NCBI RefSeq assembly: GCF_024054565.1 | Contig: NZ_JAMXLR010000058.1 | Coordinates: 1-64,000, forward strand | DNA: 64,000 nucleotides | Direction: 5' to 3' | DNA from: Aeoliella straminimaris | GTDB taxonomy: Bacteria; Planctomycetota; Planctomycetia; Pirellulales; Lacipirellulaceae | Shown: positions 9,318 to 21,300 of the stretch, piece by piece | How positions within the stretch are numbered: position 1 is the stretch's first letter | How the letters are laid out: the number at the start of each line of letters is the position of its first letter | Translations under genes and position numbers: made by a program | The notes under the pieces: model-generated | Told to the model about the DNA's origin: nothing | What the model saw: the letters and a program-made list of their open reading frames with translations, nothing else | Databases searched by the model: none

Positions 9318-10310
9318 ATGGACACACAATTAGCCCGGGTTTCACTGGCAAACCTACCCACGCCGCTCGAACATCTGCCAAGACTGTCGAAGCTGTTGGG
9401 AGTTGAATTGTGGATCAAACGCGACGACCTTACGGGACTCGCGACCGGTGGAAATAAGACCAGAAAGCTGGAATTTCTGATCGCCGACGCTCTGGAGCAA
9501 CAGGTTGATTGCGTCATTACGGCGGGCGGGTCGCAATCGAATCACTGTCGGCAGACCGCCGCGGCTGCTGCGAAGTTCGGCCTCGAGTGCCATCTCGTGC
9601 TCGGCGGAGAGACACAGCCCCCCTTGGGCAATTTGCTGCTCGACCAGATCCTCGGCGCTCAGATCCATTGGGTCGCCAAAACGGAGCGCAACAACAAGAT
9701 GCAGCAGTTGGCCCAACAACTACAAGGCGAAGGTCGGCGGCCGTACGTTATTCCTATTGGCGGATCCAACGCTATCGGTGCGGTGGGTTACGTGCAGGCA
9801 TTCGTTGAACTGCAGCAGCAACTCGACGCGGCTTCCATCGCGATCGATCACATCTACTTCCCAACCAGTTCCGGCGGCACGCAAGCGGGACTGGTGCTCG
9901 GGGCGAAAGCGGCCGGTTTCGCTGGCAGTTTGACTGCCGTGAGCATCGACGTCGAGCCGAACGATCAAGCGTTCCTGGACGAGGTTTCAGACGTGGCCAA
10001 TCAAGCGGCGGCCATGCTGGGACTCTCGCATCGCGTTGCACCGGCCGATCTACAAATGGACTTCGACCACCTGGGCGGTGGCTACGGAGTCGTTGGTCAA
10101 CTGGAAAGGGAGGCCATCAGGCTCATGGCCGAGACGGAAGGTGTCTTACTTGGCCCCGTGTACAGCGGCCGCGGCTTCGGAGCACTCGTCGACCGCATCC
10201 GCAGTGGCCAGATCGCTGCGGGCGAACGCGTACTTTACTGGCACACGGGCGACGAATCGGCCCTGCATGCGTATTCGGCGGAAGTTCTTGCCGAATCCGA
10301 AAGCAACTAA
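9318..10310 (+). CDS. PLP-dependent ACC deaminase / D-cysteine desulfhydrase family enzyme
   Basis: 330 residues, the normal length for this fold-type II family. The motif GGNKTRK carries the PLP-binding lysine K47; SQSNHCRQTA and the PTSSGGTQAG phosphate-binding loop are also typical. Members include 1-aminocyclopropane-1-carboxylate deaminase, D-cysteine desulfhydrase and L-cysteate sulfo-lyase, and sequence reading alone does not separate them. Given a presumed marine planctomycete, D-cysteine or cysteate breakdown is plausible. It is divergent from the M64 peptidase with a 167-base intergenic region. The stop codon overlaps a gene relic on the other strand. Confidence 0.85.
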   Translation: MDTQLARVSLANLPTPLEHLPRLSKLLGVELWIKRDDLTGLATGGNKTRKLEFLIADALEQQVDCVITAGGSQSNHCRQTAAAAAKFGLECHLVLGGETQPPLGNLLLDQILGAQIHWVAKTERNNKMQQLAQQLQGEGRRPYVIPIGGSNAIGAVGYVQAFVELQQQLDAASIAIDHIYFPTSSGGTQAGLVLGAKAAGFAGSLTAVSIDVEPNDQAFLDEVSDVANQAAAMLGLSHRVAPADLQMDFDHLGGGYGVVGQLEREAIRLMAETEGVLLGPVYSGRGFGALVDRIRSGQIAAGERVLYWHTGDESALHAYSAEVLAESESN

Positions 10311-10526
10311 ATCAGGCCGAATTGCTTCGGTGGACGCGGTCGATTCCGTTTCCAACCGTCCGGCGCCGGACGATTTTGCCGCAGTGCGTCTATGACCACG
10401 TCTAGTTTCTCAACCTGATGCAGATCGGCCAAATGGCCAAAGTGGTGAATGGTCGCCCCAATGTCGTTGGAGACCTCGCAAACAGTGGTGGTCTCACCCG
10501 CGTAGAAGGCGATCGCCTCAAGCCTT
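10307..10526 (-). pseudogene. 3' remnant of an unidentified gene
   Basis: Read on the minus strand there is an open, coding-like frame of 72 codons (starting KRLEAIAFYAGETTT, ending RPPKQFGLI, stop TAG at 10307-10309). It has no ATG or other usable start, and a TAA directly in front. It therefore looks like the surviving C-terminal end of a lost gene. I do not recognise the family. The stop is interleaved with the stop of the upstream PLP enzyme. Confidence 0.4.
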
Positions 10527-11000
10527 TTTTACGTTAGCATCGAGGGAACATAGCGCCATAGGACCAAAACACATTTTGGGCCCATGTTGGGGAACAACAT
10601 TCATGGTCCCAAAACCCTTCGAGCTTTGGCCCCCCAAAAATCCAAAAACCCTTATTTTTAAGACCTAACCAAGTGCGGGCGGTGTCAGCATCCTTCGCGT
10701 TGTTCCCCGCATGTCCGGCCAGTGGTCCCAAAACAGCGATCGTTGTACCAATACTCCCTGCGTGCTCGGCGGTCAGACAAGCCCGAGGCGCCACAATCCG
10801 GGTATGCAGCGTCTGGGCCAAAGACCAGCAATCGGACCACTCGCCACAACTGCACATAAAATCACCTACCCCCATTGGATCACGCTATCGAGACATTTCA
10901 ACCACGGCTTTCTTACAGAGGTGATTTTGCGCCATTTCAGTTGCAGCTCTCCCTCGCGTCCTTTCGCCGGACAATCGGAGGCTGCAACTGCTGCTTCCTC
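10527..11000 (+). other. Gene-less stretch
   Basis: About 470 bases. It contains several GGTCCCAAAAC / GGACCAAAAC-like short direct and inverted words between 10559 and 10735, but no gene, RNA gene or clear terminator that I can support. Confidence 0.4.
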
Positions 11001-12110
11001 TCAGCCCCGCCGCCTGCGGCGGGTCACCGTCTTCGCCCCCACCACCGCGAGGGCCAGCACGCCCCATTGCAGAGCGGTCCCGGGTTCAGGCACCGTCGAA
11101 ACTTCCCCGACCGCTCCCGTCGACTGGCCGAAGTGTTCTTTCCACACCCCATAGTCGGCCGCGTCGACCACTGAGTCGCCATTGCCATCGGCGGCGAGGC
11201 CGGTGCCGGTGGCCCCGAGGTTGTTTCGCCAGACGGTGTAGTCGGCGAGGTCGACGGTGCCGTCGTTGTTGAAATCGCCGGGGAGCGGCGTGCTTGGCAA
11301 TATTACTAGCGACATTGGATAGATGAACTCTGATTCACTACCGATCTCGATCACATTGCCAGTGTGGACATTGATAGTGTAGAGGGATGGGGGGATACCG
11401 TAACCAGGTGTCGCGGCAACATACATCTGATTCGTATCGGGATCGAAATCCATGGAAGCTGCACCGCTCACTGAAACATTCTGCGACAGGCTCCGCGACC
11501 AAAGAAATTCACCATTACTCTTGTCGACTTGCGAAACCGAATCGACTACTCCGACACCGTCTTCATAAATAGAGGACAAAGCGAACAATGCGCCGGTATC
11601 GTCAATCCCGAGCGCCGCAATTCCCCCTTTGTGAATACGGATGCCGGTCAACAACTGCAATTGACCACTTGCAAGGTCGACCTCCAATAGAGCCCGCACC
11701 CATCCACCGAGACTAATGTATGATGTAAACATCCTCTCCGCAGTAGGATCCCATGCGATACCGCCGGGGTAGAAATCGGAATACCTGAGTGCGCCAACAA
11801 AATCGGCGGCTCCAGTTCGCTCGTCAACTCTGTAAAGTTCATTTCGGTTGACTCCGTACAGGACACCACTACTGTCGGTCTCAAGTCCTGCTCCACTTCC
11901 ACCCAGGGCGAGACATCCAGTGCAATCCGATCTAAAAGTCTCTCTGGGATTCGAGTACTGGCCGCTGGTCAGGTCAACGTCCCACAGCGTCCCTTCGGCA
12001 TCGACGATAACTCCGCGGCCCGCCATGCTCAAGGGCGACGTGGCGACGCACACTAGGAGCGCAATCGCGATAACACCAAGCTGGAGATTCGACATGGTTT
12101 TGCACAGCAT
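11001..12110 (-). CDS. Exported beta-propeller-like protein with dockerin-like repeats and PEP-CTERM tail
   Basis: 369 residues. A signal peptide ends near SMAGRG. Residues about 30-265 contain recurring blades of the type GTLWDVDLTSGQ, GVLYGVNRNELYRVDERTG and ALLEVDLASGQ, as in secreted proteins with NHL/DUF4394-like propellers. Two dockerin-type halves follow (DFNNDGTVDLADY and DGNGDSVVDAADY), then VPEPGT with a hydrophobic helix and a basic end (TRRRRRG): a classical PEP-CTERM exosortase signal. The dockerin-coding DNA is 88% identical to that of the neighbouring gene 12164-13900. Role unknown; extracellular or surface-attached. Confidence 0.75.
   Translation of the reverse strand: MLCKTMSNLQLGVIAIALLVCVATSPLSMAGRGVIVDAEGTLWDVDLTSGQYSNPRETFRSDCTGCLALGGSGAGLETDSSGVLYGVNRNELYRVDERTGAADFVGALRYSDFYPGGIAWDPTAERMFTSYISLGGWVRALLEVDLASGQLQLLTGIRIHKGGIAALGIDDTGALFALSSIYEDGVGVVDSVSQVDKSNGEFLWSRSLSQNVSVSGAASMDFDPDTNQMYVAATPGYGIPPSLYTINVHTGNVIEIGSESEFIYPMSLVILPSTPLPGDFNNDGTVDLADYTVWRNNLGATGTGLAADGNGDSVVDAADYGVWKEHFGQSTGAVGEVSTVPEPGTALQWGVLALAVVGAKTVTRRRRRG
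11124..11284 (-). repeat. 161-bp direct repeat, copy 1 (dockerin-coding)
   Basis: This 161-base stretch is about 88% identical (142/161 by my count, no gaps) to 12284-12444. Both encode the dockerin-like pair of calcium-binding repeats in the same frame. The similarity stops at the domain edges, which suggests module duplication or gene conversion between adjacent genes. Confidence 0.8.
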
Positions 12111-12163
12111 TTTGATGCATGTTCAAATAGTGCGATCATAACCCAACAATTGAATATTGGAGA

Positions 12164-13900
12164 TTATTGTTTACTCCCTGGCAGGCGGGTCGCAACGGCA
12201 AGCATTGCTAAGGCCAGAAGCAGCAATCCCTCTGCGCCAGGCTCAGGCACAGTCGTGATCGCCCCCGCAGAGCCAGAGGCCGACTGGCCGAAGTGTTCCT
12301 TCCACACCCCGTAGTCGGCCGCATCAACCACCGAGTCGCCATTGCCGTCGGCCGCGAGGCTAGCGCCGGTGGCCCCGAGGTTGTTACGCCAGACGGTGTA
12401 GTCGGCCAAGTTGACGATGCCGTCGGAGTTGTAGTCGCCGGGGATAGTTTCCGGCTCTACGAGCGTGACTGTTATGACTGCGTAAGGCGAGAAAACAGAA
12501 CTGCTCGCCGTACCGCTGGAACTCAACAGGAAACTTATTGGCGATCCATCCGCGAGAAACCCGCTGAGTGTGACGTCTCGCTGCGCAATTTCTAACGGAT
12601 TGCCCAACTGCAGTTCTTGAATTGGAACCCCATCGATGGCAAACGAAGTACCGGAGAAATTGACCGTGCTTTCGAGTGCGGCTTCAAAACTGTCGCCAAA
12701 GGTGCCTCCCGAGATATTCACAACGGAATTCCTCCAGGCATCCAGGGCATTAATATGACCACCGGAGATACTAAGACTGTCCGTCAAGACGTGAATCTCC
12801 CCCAGTTGCCCACCGGAAACGTTTACCTCGCTGTCCTCATACAGATAGGAATGACCACCGACCGTACCGCCTGAGATATTGATCGCACTGCCGGCAGAGG
12901 CATTGATGCCATTCTGCAAGGTGCCGCCAGACATCGTAACGATACCGCCCTGCTGGGCAAAGGCATTGCGTACAACTCCACCAGTTTGATTCACCGTACT
13001 TCCATAGGAAGCGTCATAGAACTCGACCAACCCTTGATCAATATCAAGATCGGAATCAATCAAATTGTAAGCGCCGCGCATTTGGCCCCCTTCAAGTCCA
13101 ATCGTAGCGCCGATCGCAGTCAGGTAACCAAAGAAGGACTCGTTCACCACCCCGCCATCTTTCACCACAAGCGACTCGCCAGGACGCAACTGGTCTAGGT
13201 ACAGAGTCCCCTGGTCTGCAACGATTGGCGTTGAACTAATGGCAGGGACGGTGGTCTCATTCAGCGGCACTTGAATTTGCCACATGCCTGAGAGAGCAAA
13301 GATCGAACCATCTTCCAGTGTGCCCGAAAGCAGGCTACCGCTGGGGACCAGGACACTTCCGCCCGCGATTTCCGCGCCGTTCATGCGAAACTCGCCTCCG
13401 AAAAACTGCATGCCAGACAGTAGATCTGTGTCGCCTATAGAACCACCAGAGATAACAATCTCGACTCCACTTGTGGCGCCACTTACGCTCGCGAGCGAGC
13501 CACCGGAGAGAAGCATTGTTCCCCCTGCGTAGATTTGTACTCCCCCAACTTCGCCTCCAGAGATGTTTGCCACCGCACCTGGGCGTATCTCCAGCGAGCC
13601 GACTTCCCCGCTCACTACATTAATTTGACTGCCGCTGTTGGCACGCAGTCCGCTTCCGATCGTACCACCGTTAACATTAACGATGACATTGGAACTGGAG
13701 CCATTGTCCAAGCCCGCTTTGAAATTACTGCCGACCTGACCGGTAGCCAAGACATTTAAAGTAGTACTGGAATGAATTGACTCATTGTTGCCCACGAGCG
13801 TGGGGGGAACATTAATCGTACCGGAGGGTAGCGTCTGACCGATGGCGACAGAAACTAACTGGAAGAAAACGGCCGACAAGATAACGCGAATACCGCCCAC
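12164..13900 (-). CDS. Exported right-handed beta-helix protein with dockerin-like repeats and PEP-CTERM tail
   Basis: 578 residues from GTG 13900, with an AAGGGG box about 6 bases upstream. After a signal peptide (ending AIGQ) there are many short repeats of the form V-N-I-S-G-G-x-V/I-G (VNGGTIGS, VNISGGTFG, INISGGTVGG), each a rung of a parallel beta-helix. This is typical of adhesin-like or autotransporter passenger proteins. Near the C-terminus come the two dockerin-type halves (GDYNSDGIVNLADY, DGNGDSVVDAADY) and VPEPGAEG plus a hydrophobic helix, a PEP-CTERM tail. The protein should be displayed or released outside the cell. The start of 11001-12110 lies 53 bases downstream. Confidence 0.75.
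   Translation of the reverse strand: MGGIRVILSAVFFQLVSVAIGQTLPSGTINVPPTLVGNNESIHSSTTLNVLATGQVGSNFKAGLDNGSSSNVIVNVNGGTIGSGLRANSGSQINVVSGEVGSLEIRPGAVANISGGEVGGVQIYAGGTMLLSGGSLASVSGATSGVEIVISGGSIGDTDLLSGMQFFGGEFRMNGAEIAGGSVLVPSGSLLSGTLEDGSIFALSGMWQIQVPLNETTVPAISSTPIVADQGTLYLDQLRPGESLVVKDGGVVNESFFGYLTAIGATIGLEGGQMRGAYNLIDSDLDIDQGLVEFYDASYGSTVNQTGGVVRNAFAQQGGIVTMSGGTLQNGINASAGSAINISGGTVGGHSYLYEDSEVNVSGGQLGEIHVLTDSLSISGGHINALDAWRNSVVNISGGTFGDSFEAALESTVNFSGTSFAIDGVPIQELQLGNPLEIAQRDVTLSGFLADGSPISFLLSSSGTASSSVFSPYAVITVTLVEPETIPGDYNSDGIVNLADYTVWRNNLGATGASLAADGNGDSVVDAADYGVWKEHFGQSASGSAGAITTVPEPGAEGLLLLALAMLAVATRLPGSKQ
12284..12444 (-). repeat. 161-bp direct repeat, copy 2 (dockerin-coding)
   Basis: Partner of 11124-11284; see there. 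Most differences are at third codon positions, so the encoded residues are nearly the same. Confidence 0.8.
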
Positions 13901-14041
13901 AGCTGCCCCTTCGATTTGAAACCTGCTTATGCCCTAGATTAACCACTCGATAGGCCAGCGAGCAAGCATCAGCGATAACCGGTAACGAGGCAATCGCCAG
14001 GAGATTCCAGCACTGAGACGATTGAAGATCGGTATAGCCAC

Positions 14042-14080
14042 AAAAAAAACCCCGCTTGAACCGGAGTTCAAACGGGGTTT
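14042..14080 (-). terminator. Intrinsic terminator of the 23S-5S unit
   Basis: On the minus strand, 14080-14047 forms a 15-bp stem (one G-T or mismatch position) around a 4-base loop, with arms beginning AAACCCCG and ending CGGGGTTT. It runs into a stretch of eight T residues. It lies about 30 bases after the end of 5S rRNA. Confidence 0.85.
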
Positions 14081-14109
14081 GATCTAAGCCCGAAGGCAAA
14101 GATAAAAAA

Positions 14110-14215
14110 CTGGCGATACCTACTTTCGCACTGGTAGGCACTATCATCGGCACCGAAAGCTTGACTACTGTGTTCGGAATGGGAACAGGTATTTCCTTTC
14201 GGCTATGGTCGCCAG
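14110..14215 (-). rRNA. rrf: 5S ribosomal RNA
   Basis: About 106 bases. The ends CTGGCGA and TCGCCAG pair as helix I, and the internal conserved segment CCCATTCCGAACAC is present. It follows 23S rRNA by about 150 bases, with no tRNA between them. Confidence 0.95.
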
Positions 14216-14358
14216 AAATCGACACGCAGGCGGTGAAACCATACGTGCCGCTTTGACTTGGTGACTAGCAAGAGTGTCATGGAGAGTGTGAAACTCTCCC
14301 TCTTTGGCCTTATGCTAATCGCACTGTCCGTTTCGTTAGAAACGCGACAAGAGCGTAA

Positions 14359-14368
14359 GATTAATGTG

Positions 14369-14375
<7 letters not shown>
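14359..14375 (-). other. 3' arm of the 23S processing stem
   Basis: 17 bases that are perfectly complementary to 17221-17237, on the other side of the 23S gene. Together they would bring both ends of the precursor into a double helix, the usual substrate for RNase III. Confidence 0.7.
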
Positions 14376-17230
<2,855 letters not shown>

Positions 17231-17637
17231 ATTAATCCAGCGCTCTTGCAGACTTGCACAACGAAAAGGGAAACCTAGATCCCGGAAAGACACTCGATCG
17301 GAAATTGACTCAGATGGTTGGCGAGTCAAAAAAGAAAGAGATTTACCCGGGGTCGGGGACGACCCGGCTCGCGACGTGCGTGTGCGAGAACAAGAGATCA
17401 ATGGGTCTCACGTACTATGCCACCGCTTTGGGTTGACTCCAATGGAGTCGGCGGTGGCGAGTAACTAGATCCACATTTGTTTTACTTCCTTCCCCCTCGA
17501 CGATATCGAGGTGTCTAATTGGGACGGAAGCTTTGTCTAAGGACAAAGAGCTCGGAATGGAGACTCACCAACGTCTGCTGCAAACAGTCGCCGGCTATCT
17601 CCAATTTCAAGATGCCACTCTTGCTTAAATCACCAAA

Positions 17638-17650
17638 TTGTCAAAGAGCG
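17638..17650 (-). promoter_or_regulatory. boxA-like antitermination site in the 23S leader
   Basis: On the minus strand the 13 bases CGCTCTTTGACAA differ by two bases from the rRNA boxA core TGCTCTTTAACAA, the RNA site for NusB-S10. It lies about 90 bases after the predicted start of transcription and about 400 bases before 23S, as expected for an rRNA leader. Confidence 0.6.
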
Positions 17651-17747
17651 ATTCATCGCCCGAGGGCTCCGAATCAGCCGGCCACATACTGCCGGCTCCT
17701 GGGACGCTGCTGTCAGGCTTCCGCCCTTCAGCACCAGGGAAACACAA

Positions 17748-17776
17748 ATAATAGCGGTGGTTCTCAGAGTCATCAA
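17748..17776 (-). promoter_or_regulatory. Promoter of the 23S-5S unit
   Basis: On the minus strand: TTGATG (-35, 4/6), a 17-base spacer, TATTAT (-10, 5/6), with transcription starting near 17741. It is upstream of the boxA-like site and downstream of the neighbouring gene, so 23S-5S appears to have its own promoter. The leader from here to 17238 holds no tRNA or 16S sequence that I can recognise. Confidence 0.55.
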
Positions 17777-17965
17777 GTGGCCCCGGGCAACTTTTTTGAA
17801 GTTTTCCGGAGACCGCTCTGAGAGCACCTCTCCCTGCTGTGTGTTACAGCGAGGAGTTACGTGCTATCGGCGAGAATTCTACGCTAACTTTAGCAAAGGA
17901 CAAGGGGGCCTCAGTAAAGGTACGTAGCGGGGGACAACATCGAGGTTGCCTGGTGGCGGGACGCT

Positions 17966-18454
17966 TCACTCGACGGGTGGGTGCAGCTCGGATGAATCGG
18001 CCGATTTGACCTCCCAAAAGTGCGCAGCGCGGAGTGCGATCCAGCCGCCGAGTAACGCCAGGGCCATCTGCTGAACTGGCATAAGGATCGACAGGATGTA
18101 CGCCCTCGACACACGAGACCAGCCCATCCAGTCGCTGATCACCGTGGCGAAGGTGCCAGTGTCCCCACCCCAGAAGGTGGCCGTCAGAGAGGCCAAGACG
18201 GCCAGAGCAAACAGCCGCTGGCGGCCATGCGCCAGCCAAGCTCCAGCGACAAAAAAACCGAGGAATACAACCTGGGCCACTAAGGAGGTCGTCGCCAAGA
18301 TGGCCATCACCAAATAGGGGACAGACATCGCCATGGTGCAGACGACCGCTAAGATTGCCATCGCGCCCAGCAACATGGCCGTGTTGTAGCGAGGCACAAA
18401 CTTCCGCTTGGGAGTGCCCTCTTGGAGGGGTGGCGGTTCGACTGGGGCGTTCAT
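17966..18454 (-). CDS. Small integral membrane protein of unknown function
   Basis: 162 residues from ATG 18454; a TTG 9 bases upstream is the alternative. After a short Pro-rich cytoplasmic start there are about four hydrophobic segments (AMLLGAMAILAVVCTMAM, YLVMAILATTSLVAQVVFLGFFV, LFALAVLASLTATFW, LSILMPVQQMALALLGGWIAL). No catalytic or binding motif is visible and I do not recognise a family. It lies between the rRNA unit and the diguanylate cyclase gene on the same strand; the 94-base gap leaves an operon with the latter possible. Confidence 0.6.
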   Translation of the reverse strand: MNAPVEPPPLQEGTPKRKFVPRYNTAMLLGAMAILAVVCTMAMSVPYLVMAILATTSLVAQVVFLGFFVAGAWLAHGRQRLFALAVLASLTATFWGGDTGTFATVISDWMGWSRVSRAYILSILMPVQQMALALLGGWIALRAAHFWEVKSADSSELHPPVE

Positions 18455-18548
18455 GATCCACAACTCAGCAGGAAAGTGGACAGGCCGGGGGGGACGGCAA
18501 CGTCCAGCCGGCGCCGATCAAGTCTACCTGAGTCGATTTCGCGGAACA

Positions 18549-20021
18549 CTACCCAGCAGTGAGCGACTCTTCAGGGTCGGCCGCCCCGCCACTGAATTGT
18601 TCATGCAGGTCGGCCTCCGCGCGGCCTACCAGCATCTCCACGGAATCCGACATCCTTAGCTCGGACTTGCCCGTGACAAGTTCCAGATCGATAAGCTGAT
18701 TGTCATACTGCAGAGGGCTCTGCTTGAGAGCATTGGCGAGCCTGAACACAACAGCGTCGGCCGTACCCAGGGTGTTGCCCGGCAGTATCACGGCAAAGCG
18801 ACTTTCGCTTAGCCGCGCGACAAGGTCCATTTCCCGCAGGGAGTGGCGTATCAAAGTTGCCACGGCATCCAAGGCAGCATAGGCGGTATCCGTGTCGAAG
18901 CGATTGCGGATAGCTTGATAGCCATCCAACTCGGCAACCAACACGGCAATCGGTTGCTCGGTACGCACGGCTTCGGCGATACGACGCCGGAGTTCATCGG
19001 CAAATTTGGTGCGATTGGGGAGCGATTCGAGCGTCAGGGCGGCGGGGCGATCTTTGGTGCATTTGGGCAGTATCATATGCTGCCGGACACCAATGGGGTG
19101 TGACTGTTGGCCGTCATGCCAGTAGCCACTGTTCCGACCGGCGGCTTTTGATGCATAGAGAGCATCATCAGCGCGGCGAACCAATCGGGTAGTGTCATCG
19201 GCGTTGACAAACTGAGCTACTCCAATGCTGGTGGTCACCTTCAGTTGCTTACCTTCAAACCGAGTTGTCATCGACTCGACCGCCTTGCGAACTCGTTCGG
19301 CGCCAATCTTGGCATCCTCGACTGGAGTGGCAGGCATCACAACGGCGAATTCCTCCCCGCCGTAGCGACAAGGCAGGTCCATCTCGCGGCAAACTTCCTT
19401 CAACTTACAGCCGACTGACCGCAGCACTTCGTCTCCGGCTTGATGCCCATGTGTGTCGTTGAACTTCTTGAAGTAGTCGATATCCATGATCAGCAGCGAC
19501 AGCGCCGTTCCATTCCGTTCCGCTTCGCTACAGCGTCGACGCAGCTCATCGTCGAACGCTCGCCGGTTGGCCAAGCCGGTCAAGGAATCGGTACGCGCTT
19601 CTGACTCGTGCTGATGAATTTCCCTAGCCTGGGCGGCGATCTGTTCTTCTGCCCTGGCAAGGCGTTCCTGCAAGGCCTGGTTGGCGACAACGATTTTCGA
19701 CAAGGCATTCACGAGCCCGGCCCCGGTAGCCTCGACGTCGGTGGTGTCGAGCGTCTTGAGCCCTTCGGTGATCTCTCCCATCTTGCTGGAATGCTGGCCC
19801 ACGTCGTTGGCGACGACGGCTGCCAGATCGCGCAAACGCTCAGTAACCATCAAGGTTCTTTCACGTTCGATGTTCTTCTGACGCTCTACCGCAGGCGCTT
19901 CGGGCCCGGTGCTTGACTGGCGCCGATGGCGACAGGTCATCGTCCATATACCGAGCGCATACCCGACAATCAAAGCGATTGCAGAGAACACAATATTCAG
20001 GACCAGGAGCAGGCCAGTCAT
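18549..20021 (-). CDS. Membrane-anchored diguanylate cyclase with tandem GGDEF domains, second degenerate
   Basis: 490 residues. One N-terminal transmembrane helix (LLLVLNIVFSAIALIVGYALGIW) and a coiled-coil region to about residue 140 are followed by a GGDEF domain. This has an intact active site, GGEEF at 221-225, and a classic product-inhibition I-site R212-x-x-D215 five residues before it, so it should make cyclic di-GMP. A second GGDEF-like domain fills the C-terminus, but its active-site loop reads LSESRF and cannot be catalytic. It still keeps REMD at the I-site position and may bind c-di-GMP. The divergent neighbour across 311 bases is a REC-PilZ protein, a likely c-di-GMP receiver. 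Confidence 0.85.
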   Translation of the reverse strand: MTGLLLVLNIVFSAIALIVGYALGIWTMTCRHRRQSSTGPEAPAVERQKNIERERTLMVTERLRDLAAVVANDVGQHSSKMGEITEGLKTLDTTDVEATGAGLVNALSKIVVANQALQERLARAEEQIAAQAREIHQHESEARTDSLTGLANRRAFDDELRRRCSEAERNGTALSLLIMDIDYFKKFNDTHGHQAGDEVLRSVGCKLKEVCREMDLPCRYGGEEFAVVMPATPVEDAKIGAERVRKAVESMTTRFEGKQLKVTTSIGVAQFVNADDTTRLVRRADDALYASKAAGRNSGYWHDGQQSHPIGVRQHMILPKCTKDRPAALTLESLPNRTKFADELRRRIAEAVRTEQPIAVLVAELDGYQAIRNRFDTDTAYAALDAVATLIRHSLREMDLVARLSESRFAVILPGNTLGTADAVVFRLANALKQSPLQYDNQLIDLELVTGKSELRMSDSVEMLVGRAEADLHEQFSGGAADPEESLTAG

Positions 20022-20332
20022 TCGTTCAATTGTCCACTAGACTATGACACGGGAGGCGATACTGATCGTCTTGGAGGTTCGCAAGCTGCCACGTAACACA
20101 GGTGGCGCTGCGTCTCGTTCGACAAACGGCGGCCGCACTTAGGGGGAACCGCAAAAAGCTAGGACGCACCTTACGCGAGTCAACTTCAAACCGCTCAATT
20201 TGCAGCCATCATCGATCGTAGGGGTTGTGGCGACCGCTTCGTGAATTCGGAAAGAAGGGAATCCATAACACAATTCGCGGGAAAAAGTCATGCCATCACT
20301 GGACTTACTTTCTGCCGAACTAATCTTGCGTA

Positions 20333-21250
20333 ATGAACGCCTTTTCCTACCGCGCATTGATCGTCGACAGCGACGCCGCCTGGCAGAGCCAAGTCTGCTG
20401 CGCACTGACGAAGGAGGGCTTTCAATGCGAGGTGGCGGCCGACGGACTACAGGCTGCGGAGATACTGGCCTCACGCCCCTTTGATCTGTTACTGACCGAG
20501 CTGGTGCTCCCTAGATTGCATGGGCACTCGCTAATCGTCCAAACGCTGAAGCACAGCCAACGTCCGCGCATCGTGGTAGTCAGCCAACTGTCCGACTCTC
20601 GACTCGTCCGTGACGTGCTTTCCCGCGGCGCAGACGACTATTTCCACAAGTCGATCCCCCTCGAACTGCTGGCGACGAAGCTACTTTCACTGTTCTGCCT
20701 GGACGACTGGCGAACCCACAAGGTGGAGGTTTCCAGTACTCCAGTGGACGAGCCACGCGACACCCGCTTGAAGAGAATCGAGCGTCAATTGCAGGTGGTG
20801 TCCGATCACTTTGCCGAACGAATTGCTCCCCTGTTCGAGCAGGATCTGTACGCCGCCGAAGTGCCGAGCGGAATTATGGATTTTGCCGAACGCATGTGCA
20901 TTGATGAGCGAGCAGCCATTGAGGCGCAGTTGCATGTCTCAGCCAATACACGCAAATCGGAACGCGTCGACATTCGCCGCACCGCAACGGTCATCCAGGT
21001 GAATGAACAGTTGATGGAGGTAGACGCCCCCATGCAGGTGGTGTTGCTCGATGTATCCGCATCGGGGGTAAGGATGATTCACACGCGTGCCATTCCGGCG
21101 ACCGACCTGGTACTGGCCTGGCAAGCGGAGACGTTGCCGTATTACACGATTCGCCTACCGCTTACCGTCACGCGGTGTCGCCCCGTCGGACGCTTCTACG
21201 ATATTGGCGGGATGTTCGACATCCCGCCAGAGCTAGAGTTGCTCTCCTAG
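20333..21250 (+). CDS. REC-PilZ protein with a Glu at the phospho-acceptor site
   Basis: 305 residues. Residues 1-125 form a receiver domain (ALIVDSDAAW, DDYFHK with K106, S84 at the switch position). The phospho-acceptor position reads LLLTELVLP, so E56 replaces the usual Asp and mimics the phosphorylated state. After a helical linker, residues about 205-300 are a PilZ domain with both c-di-GMP-binding motifs: R211-VDI-R215 and D240-x-S242-x-x-G245. The protein probably reads c-di-GMP without needing a kinase. It is divergent from a diguanylate cyclase gene, suggesting a matched maker and reader pair. No strong ribosome-binding site is visible at the chosen ATG. Confidence 0.8.
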   Translation: MNAFSYRALIVDSDAAWQSQVCCALTKEGFQCEVAADGLQAAEILASRPFDLLLTELVLPRLHGHSLIVQTLKHSQRPRIVVVSQLSDSRLVRDVLSRGADDYFHKSIPLELLATKLLSLFCLDDWRTHKVEVSSTPVDEPRDTRLKRIERQLQVVSDHFAERIAPLFEQDLYAAEVPSGIMDFAERMCIDERAAIEAQLHVSANTRKSERVDIRRTATVIQVNEQLMEVDAPMQVVLLDVSASGVRMIHTRAIPATDLVLAWQAETLPYYTIRLPLTVTRCRPVGRFYDIGGMFDIPPELELLS

Positions 21251-21300
21251 CTTCATGGTCACAGAAGCGGATTGGCACCATGGAGCCGGCAGCGAGGCCG

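Noticed and set aside
17519..17827. Short open frames between 23S rRNA and the membrane-protein gene
   Set aside because: They overlap the rRNA promoter and leader and lack ribosome-binding sites.
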